Assembly (NCBI GenBank): GCA_905478225.1
Contig: CAJQHR010000007.1
Coordinates: 24,947-88,946 of the forward strand
Source: an uncultured Crocinitomix sp.
GTDB taxonomy: Bacteria > Bacteroidota > Bacteroidia > Flavobacteriales_D > Crocinitomicaceae
DNA: 64,000 nt
Direction of reading: 5' to 3'
This document shows, in pieces, positions 48,851 through 58,114 of the stretch. The first letter of the stretch is position 1, and the number at the start of each line of letters is the position of its first letter. The position numbers and the translations under genes are program-made. Below the pieces are notes generated by a model. That model was not told the origin of the DNA. It was given only the letters and a program-made list of their open reading frames with translations, and did no database searches.

Positions 48851-49456
48851 TTATTCGTAAATCACCTTAATTAATTCTCCATTTTCGTATTTTTCCATAT
48901 ACATTGTTTCCCCTTGCTTGTCGTAAAAAATCGTGAAGCCATCTAGAAGTCCACTTTTATACTGAGCTTCCATATAAACTTGATCCATGTCAGGATATTT
49001 TTTCTGACATTTTCCTGTATAGGGAATATCGTCTAAAAAAGAGCGTTTTATTGTTTCGCCTAGACTACTTACTAATTCTAATTCAGAACAATCACAGACC
49101 AGGGGAGCACCATCTCCTGTTCTTTTCTTTACCCCATCTTCATACACTTCTTCTACAAGCACATTGCCAGCTTTGTCATAATAAGTAACGGTTCCATGCA
49201 AGGTTCCATTCAATATACCTTTTATAACATATTTGAGATCAGTATCTGGGTAATTAAGGATGCAAATACCAGTGAACAAGGAATCACTTTGTTTAAATAC
49301 GCCTAAAGAATCAACCGATAAGTCATCACATAAGCACGTGTCTTGAACAGGACTAATCATCATAGTTCCTTCCTGAATTAAATCTGTTTCAGGTTTACTG
49401 TTATTGCATTGCGTAAACAGCACTAAACTTAGGATAACGAATAAAATTGATTTCAT
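48851..49456 (-). CDS. lipoprotein with MORN-like repeats
   Basis: A 201-residue protein with lipobox SLVLFTQC after a short signal peptide. The mature part has two related copies of about 65 residues with G-x-x-x-Y-x-D-K/x-G-x-x-x-x-E sequences (LHGTVTYYDKAGNVLVEEVYEDG and LDGFTIFYDKQGETMYMEKYENG), as in MORN_2 repeat proteins, and several paired cysteines (CLCDD, CDCSELE). The last 4 bases of the NlpC/P60 gene overlap its start (ATGA), so they are one unit. Role unknown; surface or periplasmic. Confidence 0.72.
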   Translation of the reverse strand: MKSILFVILSLVLFTQCNNSKPETDLIQEGTMMISPVQDTCLCDDLSVDSLGVFKQSDSLFTGICILNYPDTDLKYVIKGILNGTLHGTVTYYDKAGNVLVEEVYEDGVKKRTGDGAPLVCDCSELELVSSLGETIKRSFLDDIPYTGKCQKKYPDMDQVYMEAQYKSGLLDGFTIFYDKQGETMYMEKYENGELIKVIYE

Positions 49457-49929
49457 TTTAGGATATTGATAACACGCAGAAAACGTTTAACATAGCCACT
49501 CGAATTATAACGAGTTACTGTTACACCATAATGCTTTTTAGAAGAACTGCTATGAATAAAGTCAATCATACCATCCGCGTTTTTAAGGATTATTCCAACA
49601 TGACCGATTTGCCGAACGGCGGCATTAGTTCCCGTAAATAAAATAACATCTCCTGGATTAGACTCTGTCAGCACAACTTCCTCACCCTTGTCTTTATATC
49701 CTCTGCTTGTTCGTGATACGGGGATTCCAAAATGCTTAAATACGTAATGCACAAAACCAGAACAATCAAATCCTGATTTAGAACTACCACCCCATAAATA
49801 GGGTATGCCAAGTTGCTGTTGCGCAAATTGTACAATACTATCTCTATTGGTTATTGTCACCGTGCTATCCGTTTCCGCCGAAGCTGAAAACGAAAAGAGA
49901 GAAATAAATACAATTAAAAGCCATTTCAT
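49453..49929 (-). CDS. NlpC/P60 family peptidoglycan endopeptidase
   Basis: A 158-residue secreted hydrolase with signal peptide MKWLLIVFISLFSFSASA. The catalytic Cys56 is in FDCSGFVHYVF, the His in IGHVGIIL (near residue 109) and the third residue in FIHSSSSK. YLWGGSS and NPGDVILF complete the family pattern. It would cleave cell-wall peptide stems in the periplasm. The MORN-like lipoprotein overlaps its stop; the WYL regulator at 49982 is divergent. Confidence 0.92.
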   Translation of the reverse strand: MKWLLIVFISLFSFSASAETDSTVTITNRDSIVQFAQQQLGIPYLWGGSSKSGFDCSGFVHYVFKHFGIPVSRTSRGYKDKGEEVVLTESNPGDVILFTGTNAAVRQIGHVGIILKNADGMIDFIHSSSSKKHYGVTVTRYNSSGYVKRFLRVINILK

Positions 49930-49981
49930 AGCCTACAAAATTAATATGTTTTATAACTTTATATGACAAATTAAGTTACAA

Positions 49982-50995
49982 ATGTCTAGAATTAAGAATG
50001 CACAAATCAGATATCGAATTATTGATCGCTGTATTGGCAACAAATTTAATCCATATCCAACCAAAGAAGAACTAAGGAGAGCTTGCGAAGAAGCGCTTTT
50101 CGGCAGTGATGTTGGGTCAGATATTTGTGATTCAACTATTGAAAAGGATTTACGTTCCATGAGAATGGAAATGGATGCCCCAATTAAGTATAGTAAAGTG
50201 CATAAGGGCTATTTTTATTCAGATGAGAATTATTCGATAGACAAAATTCCACTTTCTGAGGCGGATATTGAAGCCATTCGATTTGCATCCAATACCTTAA
50301 TGCAGTTTAGAGAGGTGGGTTTGTTCAAACAATTCGGTTTTGCAATTGATAAGATTTTTGACCGTGTTCATATTTCAAATAACCCAACAGATGATTCTGT
50401 AGAGAATTTTGTACAATTTGAAACGGTCAATGATACAGCAGGAGGAAACGAAATGCTACCGGAATTTTTGAAAGCCATTAAAGAAAAAATTGTTGTTACA
50501 TTTTTATATACGAGTTTTGTTAGTGAAAAAACAAAACCCAGAAAGGCACTCCCACTTTTATTAAAAGAGTATCGCAATAGATGGTATCTCATCTGTTTTT
50601 CTTTAGACAAGCATAAGGTAATGACTTTTGGATTAGATCGATTAGAATACCTCGAACTAAATGAAGAAAATTACTATCAACCAATCGACTTTAACCCAGA
50701 TCATTATTTCAAAAATTCAATTGGAATTACCGCCAATGAAAGTGAACCGGATAAAGTGGTATTTAAAATAGATCGAATAGGTTCAAAATATATTGTTTCG
50801 CAACCTTTGCATGCCAGTCAAAAATTAATAAAAGAAGGCACCAATCGAAATACTTTTTCTTTGAAGGTAATTGTTTCGGAAGAGTTAAAGCGTACAATTT
50901 TGTCGTACGGTGCTCAAATTGAGGTCATCAAGCCAAAAGCTTTAAGAGCCGAAATTCAAAATGCCGTTCTTGAAATGAATGAGATTTACGATTAA
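49982..50995 (+). CDS. WYL-domain transcriptional regulator
   Basis: A 337-residue protein: an N-terminal winged helix-turn-helix (NAQIRYRIIDRCIGNKFN, TIEKDLRSMRMEMD), then the WYL domain with the signature KEYRNRWYLICFSL and the C-terminal WCX-like region (FKIDRIGSKYIVSQPLHASQKLI). WYL proteins sense a nucleic-acid or nucleotide ligand and regulate stress or defence genes. Here the nearest genes, divergent, are the NlpC/P60 unit, and no defence system is adjacent, so its targets cannot be told. Confidence 0.88.
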   Translation: MSRIKNAQIRYRIIDRCIGNKFNPYPTKEELRRACEEALFGSDVGSDICDSTIEKDLRSMRMEMDAPIKYSKVHKGYFYSDENYSIDKIPLSEADIEAIRFASNTLMQFREVGLFKQFGFAIDKIFDRVHISNNPTDDSVENFVQFETVNDTAGGNEMLPEFLKAIKEKIVVTFLYTSFVSEKTKPRKALPLLLKEYRNRWYLICFSLDKHKVMTFGLDRLEYLELNEENYYQPIDFNPDHYFKNSIGITANESEPDKVVFKIDRIGSKYIVSQPLHASQKLIKEGTNRNTFSLKVIVSEELKRTILSYGAQIEVIKPKALRAEIQNAVLEMNEIYD

Positions 50996-51085
50996 TTTGT
51001 TCAATGTAAATTAAGGCGAACTTTCTAGCCTAAAATAAATCAAAAAAAAAGGGGGCTGAATAGCCGTAATTGTTTTTTCTTTTTC

Positions 51086-51093
51086 TACTTTTG
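51086..51093 (+). promoter_or_regulatory. ffs -7 promoter box
   Basis: TACTTTTG is a TAnnTTTG -7 box and ends 3 bases before the predicted 5' end of the SRP RNA. Confidence 0.6.
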
Positions 51094-51095
51094 TC

Positions 51096-51194
51096 GTGGG
51101 TAAGTCCTGTACGACCAGCTCCTGTTTAATCCCCCAGGGTGGGAACACAGCAAGGGTAGATGGTTGAGCGGTGCGATATAGGTAGCTTACCCAC
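51096..51194 (+). ncRNA. ffs: signal recognition particle RNA (4.5S, small type)
   Basis: GTGGGTAAG at the 5' end pairs with CTTACCCAC at the 3' end, enclosing the conserved apical loop core CCAGGGTGGGAACACAGCAAGGGTA that matches the SRP RNA tetraloop and symmetric-loop region. Length is about 99 nt, normal for the bacterial small form, and a run of six T follows, serving as the terminator. It binds Ffh and targets membrane proteins co-translationally. The stem and loop, not a homology search, support the call. Confidence 0.93.
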
Positions 51195-51221
51195 TTTTTT
51201 GAATATAATTACATCTTTATA

Positions 51222-51257
51222 AAAAAGCCACTTCTGAATTTCAGAAGTGGCTTTTTA
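51222..51257 (+). terminator. second terminator after ffs
   Basis: A perfect stem, AAAAAGCCACTTCTGA with TCAGAAGTGGCTTTTT, around a short AT loop, 28 bases after the ffs end. It is possibly a back-up terminator for ffs, as no other gene reads into it. Confidence 0.85.
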
Positions 51258-51513
51258 CTTTTGGTGTCGTTTATTTTAGATCGCGGTTCTGTCCTTTAGA
51301 TTAGATCCATGATAATCACTGTGGATGTAATGTTTGCGATCATTTGTTTTAAGTTGAGCTGAATACACGGTTAGAATCAAATTAATTCTCTTATAAATAT
51401 ACAAACATCAGCTTAGAATTAATAATTCCACCTTTGTTTAACTGAAGTATTCATAGTTGAAAATCGTGTATATCCTGTTAATAAATAATTGGTAAACCTG
51501 TGCATTCAAGCCT

Positions 51514-51521
51514 TATCTTTG
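51514..51521 (+). promoter_or_regulatory. -7 promoter box of the transaldolase-like gene
   Basis: TATCTTTG matches TAnnTTTG, with a TTG 22 bases upstream as a possible -33 element. The ATG is 23 bases downstream. Confidence 0.6.
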
Positions 51522-51544
51522 TGCAAAACTAAAACCAGTAGGAA

Positions 51545-52201
51545 ATGAAATTTTTTATCGATACAGCCAATCTTGACGAGATTAGAGAAGCAAATGACTT
51601 AGGAATCTTAGATGGAGTAACTACCAATCCGTCTTTAATGGCAAAAGAAGGAATAACAGGGGCAGACAATATTCTTAAACACTATGTAGATATTTGCAAT
51701 ATTGTAGATGGAGATGTAAGTGCTGAGGTAATTTCTACAGATTATGAAGGAATGATTCGCGAAGGAGAAAACTTGGCAGCATTACACAAAAATATTGTAG
51801 TTAAAATTCCAATGATAAAAGATGGAATTAAAGCAATTAAATATTTTTCTGATAAAGGAATTAAAACAAATTGTACATTGGTTTTTTCAGCGGGACAAGC
51901 ATTGCTGGCGGCAAAAGCTGGAGCAACTTACCTTTCTCCGTTTGTTGGGCGTTTAGATGATATTTCATCAAATGGTTTAGATCTCATTGCACAAATCAGA
52001 TTGATTTATGACAATTACCTTTTCGAAACTGAAATTCTTGCGGCATCTGTAAGACACACCATGCACATTATTAATTGTGCTGAAATTGGTGCAGATGTAA
52101 TGACGGGGCCATTAAGTTCAATTACTGGATTATTAAAGCATCCATTAACAGACTCTGGTTTAGCGAAATTCTTAGCAGATTACAATAAAGGAAACGCCTA
52201 G
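51545..52201 (+). CDS. fsa: fructose-6-phosphate aldolase / transaldolase family protein
   Basis: A 218-residue class I aldolase of the small TalC/Fsa type, starting [20 protein letters not shown] and with [13 protein letters not shown]. The Schiff-base lysine is Lys87 in VVKIPM, and later sequences ([28 protein letters not shown]) are typical. Whether it acts as transaldolase in the pentose phosphate pathway or as fructose-6-phosphate aldolase cannot be decided from the sequence. It is monocistronic, with its own promoter and terminator. Confidence 0.93.
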   Translation: MKFFIDTANLDEIREANDLGILDGVTTNPSLMAKEGITGADNILKHYVDICNIVDGDVSAEVISTDYEGMIREGENLAALHKNIVVKIPMIKDGIKAIKYFSDKGIKTNCTLVFSAGQALLAAKAGATYLSPFVGRLDDISSNGLDLIAQIRLIYDNYLFETEILAASVRHTMHIINCAEIGADVMTGPLSSITGLLKHPLTDSGLAKFLADYNKGNA

Positions 52202-52225
52202 TTTTCCCCAAAGATAATTTTTTTT

Positions 52226-52263
52226 AAAGTCCTGTTCGCCTATGGTGGAACGGGACTTTTTTT
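52226..52263 (+). terminator. terminator after the transaldolase-like gene
   Basis: AAAGTCCTGTTC pairs with GAACGGGACTTT (one wobble pair) around a 10-base loop and is followed by a T run. Confidence 0.85.
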
Positions 52264-52268
52264 ATGCT

Positions 52269-52376
52269 ACATTTTTCAGAAAGGATACAGTTTGGAATGG
52301 AGATACACTTTATTATATCAATACTGAACCGATTGAAGAAGTCACCAGAGGAAGGTTTGATGTTAAATATGACTGA
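52269..52376 (+). pseudogene. 3' coding fragment of unknown gene
   Basis: A 35-codon open stretch with no start, reading TFFRKDTVWNGDTLYYINTE and ending FDVKYD with a TGA stop. The composition (W, Y, D, E and N in a plausible mix) looks like the end of a real protein. It begins immediately after the transaldolase terminator and ends 12 bases before the stop of the convergent NagZ-like gene. It is probably a remnant of a deleted gene. Confidence 0.4.
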
Positions 52377-52388
52377 TTGATTTGAACG

Positions 52389-53471
52389 CTAAAGTAGCCC
52401 CAAACAAATCTTTAATCGAATAATTTTTCGAACAGAGGCATAAACTTGCTTTTGAAACACTTCATCCGCTTGCATGCCTCCAACAATATCAAACAGTGCT
52501 TTTTCTTCTTCAACAGGCATTAAAATTAAATCACAGCCTGCTTGTGCCGCCTTTAATTCACAGTTTGGTATAGAGGCTACACCGCCCATGTTCATTGCAT
52601 CCGTAACAACTAGTCCTTTGAATTTCATATCTCGCTTTAACAGATCTGTCACAATCTCTCTTGAAACGGATGAAGGCAGATCATTGGTATTGTATGTGTC
52701 GTTGTTTTTAATGGCAATGTGCGCCATCATAATGGATAATACGCCAGCGTTAATGAGCGGAATGTAATTTTCAACTTCCAACATTTCTCCATCTATATAA
52801 ACGAGTTTTTTATGCGTATCGCCAACAACATAGCCATGACCGGGGAAATGTTTTGCCGTAGCGACTATACCTGCTTTTTGCGTTTCTTCAATAAACACCC
52901 GCGACCAAATTTGAGCCGTATCTGAATTGTCTCCAAACGCCCGATAAGAAATGGCCTCATTTGGTGACATATCTACCACAGGTGCATAATTATAGTTGAT
53001 GCCAATATCGTTCAAATCTTTGCAAATAGAAATAGCAAATTTTTTCACTTCCGCACGACTAATCATTTGGTTGGCTTTTTTAACGGGTGTACAATTTTTT
53101 ATTTTATAGCCAATCAAACTCGGCTCGGCATCTGCAGAATAGAGAAGGGGTAACCCATTACTCGAATCGTTCAAGCCATTAAAGTCATTGACCATGGTTG
53201 TAAATCCTTCTTTGGTTCCATTTAAAAGTAGGATTCCGCCAATGTAGTTTTTTGCCAATAGCCCATTTAAATGTTCTTGTGATTTACCATGTTTACCTGC
53301 CGCGGGTATAATCATTTGTCCTGCTCGACTGGTGTCATTTAATGATTCGAAAATATCATCAATTTTCTGCTCCAATTCGGCATCATAAACGAAAAAATCG
53401 CTTAACGTATAATTTTGGGCAAAAGTTGGTAGTATAGAAAGTGATAAAACAAAAAGAAGAAATCGTTTCAT
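52389..53471 (-). CDS. glycoside hydrolase family 3, NagZ-like
   Basis: A 360-residue secreted beta-N-acetylhexosaminidase-type enzyme with signal peptide MKRFLLFVLSLSILPTFAQ. KHFPGHGYVVGDTHK is the family 3 (NagZ) signature, whose His-Asp pair acts as acid/base, and the nucleophile Asp is in VVTDAMNMGGV. It would remove GlcNAc from peptidoglycan fragments. Unlike cytoplasmic NagZ of enteric bacteria it is exported, which fits Bacteroidota. It is apparently transcribed alone. Confidence 0.9.
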   Translation of the reverse strand: MKRFLLFVLSLSILPTFAQNYTLSDFFVYDAELEQKIDDIFESLNDTSRAGQMIIPAAGKHGKSQEHLNGLLAKNYIGGILLLNGTKEGFTTMVNDFNGLNDSSNGLPLLYSADAEPSLIGYKIKNCTPVKKANQMISRAEVKKFAISICKDLNDIGINYNYAPVVDMSPNEAISYRAFGDNSDTAQIWSRVFIEETQKAGIVATAKHFPGHGYVVGDTHKKLVYIDGEMLEVENYIPLINAGVLSIMMAHIAIKNNDTYNTNDLPSSVSREIVTDLLKRDMKFKGLVVTDAMNMGGVASIPNCELKAAQAGCDLILMPVEEEKALFDIVGGMQADEVFQKQVYASVRKIIRLKICLGLL

Positions 53472-53552
53472 AATCGTTAATTTTTGAAAGTCTGTTATCG
53501 AATTGCTAATTTAAAGATTACCATGCGTAAATAAATTAGAAACAGCGAGGAG

Positions 53553-55673
53553 TTATTGAGATAGAATTGTTATTACCGTTCTTCGATTTCTTTGGTGCGC
53601 CTCTTCTCGCGCTTTTTTATCTTTTAATTCCTTAATAACTTCCCAAGGTACTTCCGGCTGTGTTTCACCATATCCCTTCATTTTAATGCGTTCTTCGGCA
53701 ATTCCTTTATCCACTAAATACTGTTTCGCAATAAAGGCTCTATTGTTAGATAGTTCCTCGTTATAACCGTTGGCACCACGCCTATCTGTATGTCCACCCA
53801 GTTCAATAATAATCGTTGGGTTTTTATGCAATAAATCAGCAAGTAAATCCAGTTCAACCTGTGCTTGAGATCCAAAGGCGCTATAATCTAAATTCGTTTG
53901 ATCAAATCCAAAATAGATGTTGCGCAAGGCAAATGAGTGACCTGAACTTGTGTCTGTACTTGGCCGATATAAAACAAAATCCAGCTTTTTTTCTTGATTG
54001 ATAAAATATTCATCTGTCGATAAAATTTGAGATACGATTGAAAAATATTTCCCAGCGGCGGTTAAGGCATATTGCTGGCCTGGGGAAAGCACGGCTGAAA
54101 ATGAACCATCAGGATATGTGTCAATCTTTTGCACTCTTTCATTGGTTTGTGCATTAATAATATACAATTTTCCAGGCATTCCTTTTCCTGTTTCGCCGTC
54201 AATAATTTGTCCTGTTAATAAGAATGAGGTTTCGCCTTTTGATAAGGTTAAAAATTCCATTTCTTTTTTAGGGATTGTGGCTAAGGTTGTTGCTGGACTG
54301 GGCAAAGCTGGATTTTTCTTAGGCCCTAAAAAAGTGATTTTATAGATGTCTTTTTCACCAAATCCGCCTGGTCGGTTGGAGGAATAATAAGCGTATCGAC
54401 TATTTCCTGTCACTACAAAATAAATGTCATCATCAGGGGTGTTAATTGGGTAACCAATATTTTCAGGTGTTGACCATTCTTCTAAATCAGAATCATAAAT
54501 GCTTTTAAAAACATCCAATCCCCCCATATTCTTATGGCCGTCCGAAGAAAAGTAGAGCGTCTTTGAATCGGCATGAAAAAATACGCCCATTTCCTCAAAA
54601 TCTGTATTGATTTGAGGACCTAAATTTTTGGCTTTTCCCCACGTTTGTTTTTTCTCGTTCCAAATGGATACATAAATGTCATGCTGTCCATAACCGCCGG
54701 GTTGATCAGAAACAAAGAACAAGGTTTTTTCGTCAAATGACAATGTCGCGCTCGATTCGTGATGCTTTGAGTTGACACCAACGCCTAAACTTTTAGGTTC
54801 TTCCCAAGTGCCATCTTCATTTTGTTTGGTAATGAGTATGTCGCCGTTTTTAGAGCTTAATCCTTGATAGGTTAAAATACTTTTTCCATCAGGCGCAACG
54901 CCCACTGTTGCGTCATGTGATTCTGTATTGATAGGAGCGCCAATATTTTGTGCAGCAGCCCATTTTTCTTCTGAGTGTCGAACTGAATAATAAATATCTT
55001 CAAAATAATTCCCAAGTCGATCTGTTTTTTGCCCTTGCGAATCTGGTCGGCGTGCTGTGTAAAATAAAACCCGATTGTCTGCAGATATGACTGGTGAGAA
55101 CTCAGAGTATTCTGAATTAATGCTATCGCCCAAATTATCCACCCAAACTCGAATGGGAGATTCCATCAATTCAATTCCTGTTCGAGATTCGGCTATTTTT
55201 TTGGCAACATAACGCTGTTGGTTTTTGTCGTTTTCAGGTATTAAGGTTTGATAGAGTTTATAATATTGAATGGCTGTTTCAAAATTACCAACCAATTGAT
55301 AGGCCTGTGCCAAGTAAAATTTTAAGTCAATATCTAAATCTGGATTTACGTTATGTGCAAATTCTAGGTACTTTAAACTTTCTGATTTATTGGAACTATA
55401 CAGGTAGCAAATTCCAATTTTATAATTAAGAATTGAAGAATGTGGATTGAATTTTTGAGCTTTTTCGAAGTGAGATAATGCTTCCATTAAAAATTCATCT
55501 CTTCCATCAAAAAAATAGAAATCACCTAAATTAATTTCTTTTGCTGCGGTCTCAAATGCTTCTTTTTGATCTTCAAAAAGGCGTTTATCAAAAGGGATGT
55601 CCTTGTCTTGAGAAAGAGCTGAATAACCAAAGGTCAAACAGAAGATTAGCGCTATGAATTTCCAGCTATTCAT
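53553..55673 (-). CDS. second TPR-PD40-OmpA outer-membrane protein
   Basis: A 706-residue protein with signal peptide MNSWKFIALIFCLTFGYSALS. Order: TPR repeats (about 45-160), PD40 propeller (about 185-440, with FSPVISADNRVLFYTAR, SSATLSFDEKTLFFVSDQPG and FHADSKTLYFSSDGHKNMGG), a carboxypeptidase-regulatory-like domain (about 480-560) and an OmpA domain (about 580-706, IIELGGHTDRRGANGYNEEL). The same layout as the protein at 11905, but the sequences differ throughout, so they are old paralogs. It overlaps the TPR gene by 8 bases and is likely translated with it. Confidence 0.88.
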   Translation of the reverse strand: MNSWKFIALIFCLTFGYSALSQDKDIPFDKRLFEDQKEAFETAAKEINLGDFYFFDGRDEFLMEALSHFEKAQKFNPHSSILNYKIGICYLYSSNKSESLKYLEFAHNVNPDLDIDLKFYLAQAYQLVGNFETAIQYYKLYQTLIPENDKNQQRYVAKKIAESRTGIELMESPIRVWVDNLGDSINSEYSEFSPVISADNRVLFYTARRPDSQGQKTDRLGNYFEDIYYSVRHSEEKWAAAQNIGAPINTESHDATVGVAPDGKSILTYQGLSSKNGDILITKQNEDGTWEEPKSLGVGVNSKHHESSATLSFDEKTLFFVSDQPGGYGQHDIYVSIWNEKKQTWGKAKNLGPQINTDFEEMGVFFHADSKTLYFSSDGHKNMGGLDVFKSIYDSDLEEWSTPENIGYPINTPDDDIYFVVTGNSRYAYYSSNRPGGFGEKDIYKITFLGPKKNPALPSPATTLATIPKKEMEFLTLSKGETSFLLTGQIIDGETGKGMPGKLYIINAQTNERVQKIDTYPDGSFSAVLSPGQQYALTAAGKYFSIVSQILSTDEYFINQEKKLDFVLYRPSTDTSSGHSFALRNIYFGFDQTNLDYSAFGSQAQVELDLLADLLHKNPTIIIELGGHTDRRGANGYNEELSNNRAFIAKQYLVDKGIAEERIKMKGYGETQPEVPWEVIKELKDKKAREEAHQRNRRTVITILSQ

Positions 55674-56706
55674 TGCACACGGGGCCGTTTAAGTATTGTA
55701 TTGCTTTCTGCGATCCTAAAACAAAAGCTTTTTGCCAATCGCTGCAGGCTTGGTCCACATTTCGAATCATTTCATTGGCAATTCCACGATTAAAATACGC
55801 CTCCTTTTGATTTGGATTAAAAACAAGTGCATCATCACATTTGGCGATTGCCGAGTCATATTTTTCAAGATCAATCAATACAACTGCTTGATGCGTGAGT
55901 ACTAATGGATTTTCATTTTGAAGCTGATAGGCTTCGTTATAAAAATTCTGTGCTTTTTCATACTCGCCGAGATCTCTAACAAAGGTGCCCTTTATCAGTA
56001 AAAGCAATACTTTTTCGTCTTCATCAGCCGTTTTTAAACCTTCGGCTATCTGTGCTAATGTTTCTTCACCGTCACCTAAAACCAATGCTGTTGTAGCCAA
56101 ATGAATATAGATGTTTTTAATGGGCGAATCTGCGATTTCTAAGGCTTTTTTGAAGTCAACTTGTGCGGCGGCATAGTCTTCCATGTCCACATAGAGTAAG
56201 CCTCTTTTATACCAATATTCCTGTTCTAAGGGATGTTTATTGACCAATTCATTATAGTAGTGTAAAGCGGTAGTGTATTTGTCTTGTTTTTGTAAAGAAA
56301 GCGCCAGGTACAGGATGTTTTCCGGACTGTTATCACCGATTGATATTGCTCGCTTTAGGAGGGTTTCTGCTTCGGGATAATTTGATTTTTGAAAGTAAAT
56401 ACGCCCCCTTAGGCCCATTAATTTAGCGTCAAATGGACGGAGTGCTTTGGCTTGATTTGTATTTAGAAGTGATTGGTCAAAATTCTTTTCTTCAAAATGA
56501 ATTAATCCCAATCCATAGTAGGCTTCAAAACAAGAGGAGTCTTCAGAAATGCATTTGGAAAATAAGACTTTGGCCTCATCCCGATCATTGTTTTTATAAG
56601 CGAGAACGCCATTTTCATAATTATCAATTACAGCTGGAGCATATAACGCATCTTGAGCCTGACAATTCAGACAAAACAAAATCACTATTAAAAGGGCTTG
56701 ACGCAT
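55666..56706 (-). CDS. TPR repeat protein, exported
   Basis: About 346 residues. The start MRQALLIVILFCLNCQAQ supplies a signal peptide; a longer reading to 56820 has no signal and is not protein-like. At least seven TPR repeats run through the protein (for example SCFEAYYGLGLIHFEEKNFD, YWYKRGLLYVDMEDYAAAQVD, KEAYFNRGIANEMIRNVDQA), giving a periplasmic protein-interaction solenoid. The end overlaps the OmpA/PD40 gene by 8 bases, so the two probably act together at the envelope. Confidence 0.82.
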   Translation of the reverse strand: MRQALLIVILFCLNCQAQDALYAPAVIDNYENGVLAYKNNDRDEAKVLFSKCISEDSSCFEAYYGLGLIHFEEKNFDQSLLNTNQAKALRPFDAKLMGLRGRIYFQKSNYPEAETLLKRAISIGDNSPENILYLALSLQKQDKYTTALHYYNELVNKHPLEQEYWYKRGLLYVDMEDYAAAQVDFKKALEIADSPIKNIYIHLATTALVLGDGEETLAQIAEGLKTADEDEKVLLLLIKGTFVRDLGEYEKAQNFYNEAYQLQNENPLVLTHQAVVLIDLEKYDSAIAKCDDALVFNPNQKEAYFNRGIANEMIRNVDQACSDWQKAFVLGSQKAIQYLNGPVCNE

Positions 56707-57017
56707 ATAATTATAACAAAGCGAGAAACTGTTTCCCCCACGCAAGAGAGTTTTAAGAGTCTCAATAGGTGGAGAGGGGCATATTCTCCTTATCGAAGAT
56801 ATGAATTTTCTATGGTACATACTAATTAGATTAGATCAAATAGGCTTTAAATTCGACCAAATGAAAAAATGTCAGTATATGATTTTCAGCGAATTGAGAA
56901 ATTGGTTTCTAGCCTAGTTTTAGTCGGTTTGACTTAAACAAGGCAATTATTTATACGAATTGTGAAATCCTTTGATATTCTGGTGATGAAAAAGCAAGTA
57001 ATTGCTATTTTTAGGGT
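56707..57017. other. intergenic region, no gene seen
   Basis: About 311 bases between divergent TPR and M42 genes. It should hold both promoters. Neither strand has a convincing coding stretch; a TATTTTTAG sequence just before 57018 may be the -7 box of the M42 gene. Confidence 0.5.
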
Positions 57018-58106
57018 ATGGGAAAAGGACAATCTAAAAGCAGCAAGAAAGCACTTACATTTTTAGAAAAATATTTGAACAATGCTTCTCCTACTGGATT
57101 TGAACAAGAAGGACAAAAACTATGGTTAGAATATATCAAACCATTTGTAGATGATTATTGGGTCGATAATTATGGCACTGTTGCTGCAATTATTAATCCT
57201 GAGGCGAAGTATAAAGTAGTGATTGAAGCGCACGCTGATGAAATTTCATGGTTTGTGCATTACATTACGGATGATGGATTTATTTATTTGCGCCGTAACG
57301 GTGGATCGGACCATCAGATTGCACCTTCTAAACGTGTGAATATTCATACAGATAAAGGAATTGTAAAAGCCGTATTCGGATGGCCAGCTATTCATACAAG
57401 AAAAGGAAAAGAAGAAGGACCTTCCATAAAGAATATTTGTTTGGATTGTGGCTGCGATTCTAAAAATGAAGTAGAAGCCTTAGGAGTGCATGTTGGATGC
57501 GTTATTACGTATGAAGATGAGTTTATCATTTTAAATAAAAATAGATATGTTGGACGTGCTTTGGACAATAGAATAGGTGGATTTATGATTGCCGAAGTAG
57601 CGCGAATGTTAACAGAGAATAAAAAAGAATTGCCATTTGGTTTATACATTACCAACTCGGTTCAAGAGGAAGTCGGATTGCGCGGCGCGCAAATGGTGGC
57701 GGAGCGTATTCAACCAAATGTGGCCATTGTCACTGACGTCTGTCATGATACCACAACGCCAATGATAAATAAAATCGTTCAGGGAGATTTAAAGAATGGG
57801 CGTGGCCCTGTTTTAACTTATGGTCCGGCGGTACAAAATAATTTATTAAAATTGGTTATTGAAACGGCTGAGAAGAAAAAAATTCCGTTTCAACGTGCCG
57901 CAGCTTCAAGAGCAACCGGAACAGATACGGATGCTTTTGCCTATTCAAATTCAGGTGTTCCTTCTGTATTAATTTCTACACCATTGCGCTATATGCACAC
58001 AACAGTAGAAATGGCGCATAAAGAGGATGTTGAAAACGGCATTCAGCTTATTTATGAAACATTGCTTAATATTAAAGATGGGCATGATTTTAGATACTTC
58101 ACATAA
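57018..58106 (+). CDS. M42 family aminopeptidase
   Basis: A 362-residue cytoplasmic di-metal peptidase of the glutamyl/tetrahedral aminopeptidase family. The ligand pattern is visible: His in VIEAHADEISWFV, Asp in GRALDNRIGGF, Glu-Glu in TNSVQEEVGLRGAQ, Asp in AIVTDVCHD and His in YMHTTVEMAH. The N-terminal ASPTGFEQEG is also typical. It degrades peptides to amino acids. The ATG has a poor ribosome-binding site and follows a short AT-rich leader. Confidence 0.93.
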   Translation: MGKGQSKSSKKALTFLEKYLNNASPTGFEQEGQKLWLEYIKPFVDDYWVDNYGTVAAIINPEAKYKVVIEAHADEISWFVHYITDDGFIYLRRNGGSDHQIAPSKRVNIHTDKGIVKAVFGWPAIHTRKGKEEGPSIKNICLDCGCDSKNEVEALGVHVGCVITYEDEFIILNKNRYVGRALDNRIGGFMIAEVARMLTENKKELPFGLYITNSVQEEVGLRGAQMVAERIQPNVAIVTDVCHDTTTPMINKIVQGDLKNGRGPVLTYGPAVQNNLLKLVIETAEKKKIPFQRAAASRATGTDTDAFAYSNSGVPSVLISTPLRYMHTTVEMAHKEDVENGIQLIYETLLNIKDGHDFRYFT

Positions 58107-58114
58107 TTAGTAGT

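Noticed and set aside
49982..50995. WYL regulator as a sign of a defence locus
   Set aside because: Neighbours are cell-wall and SRP genes; no defence genes are within reach in the window.
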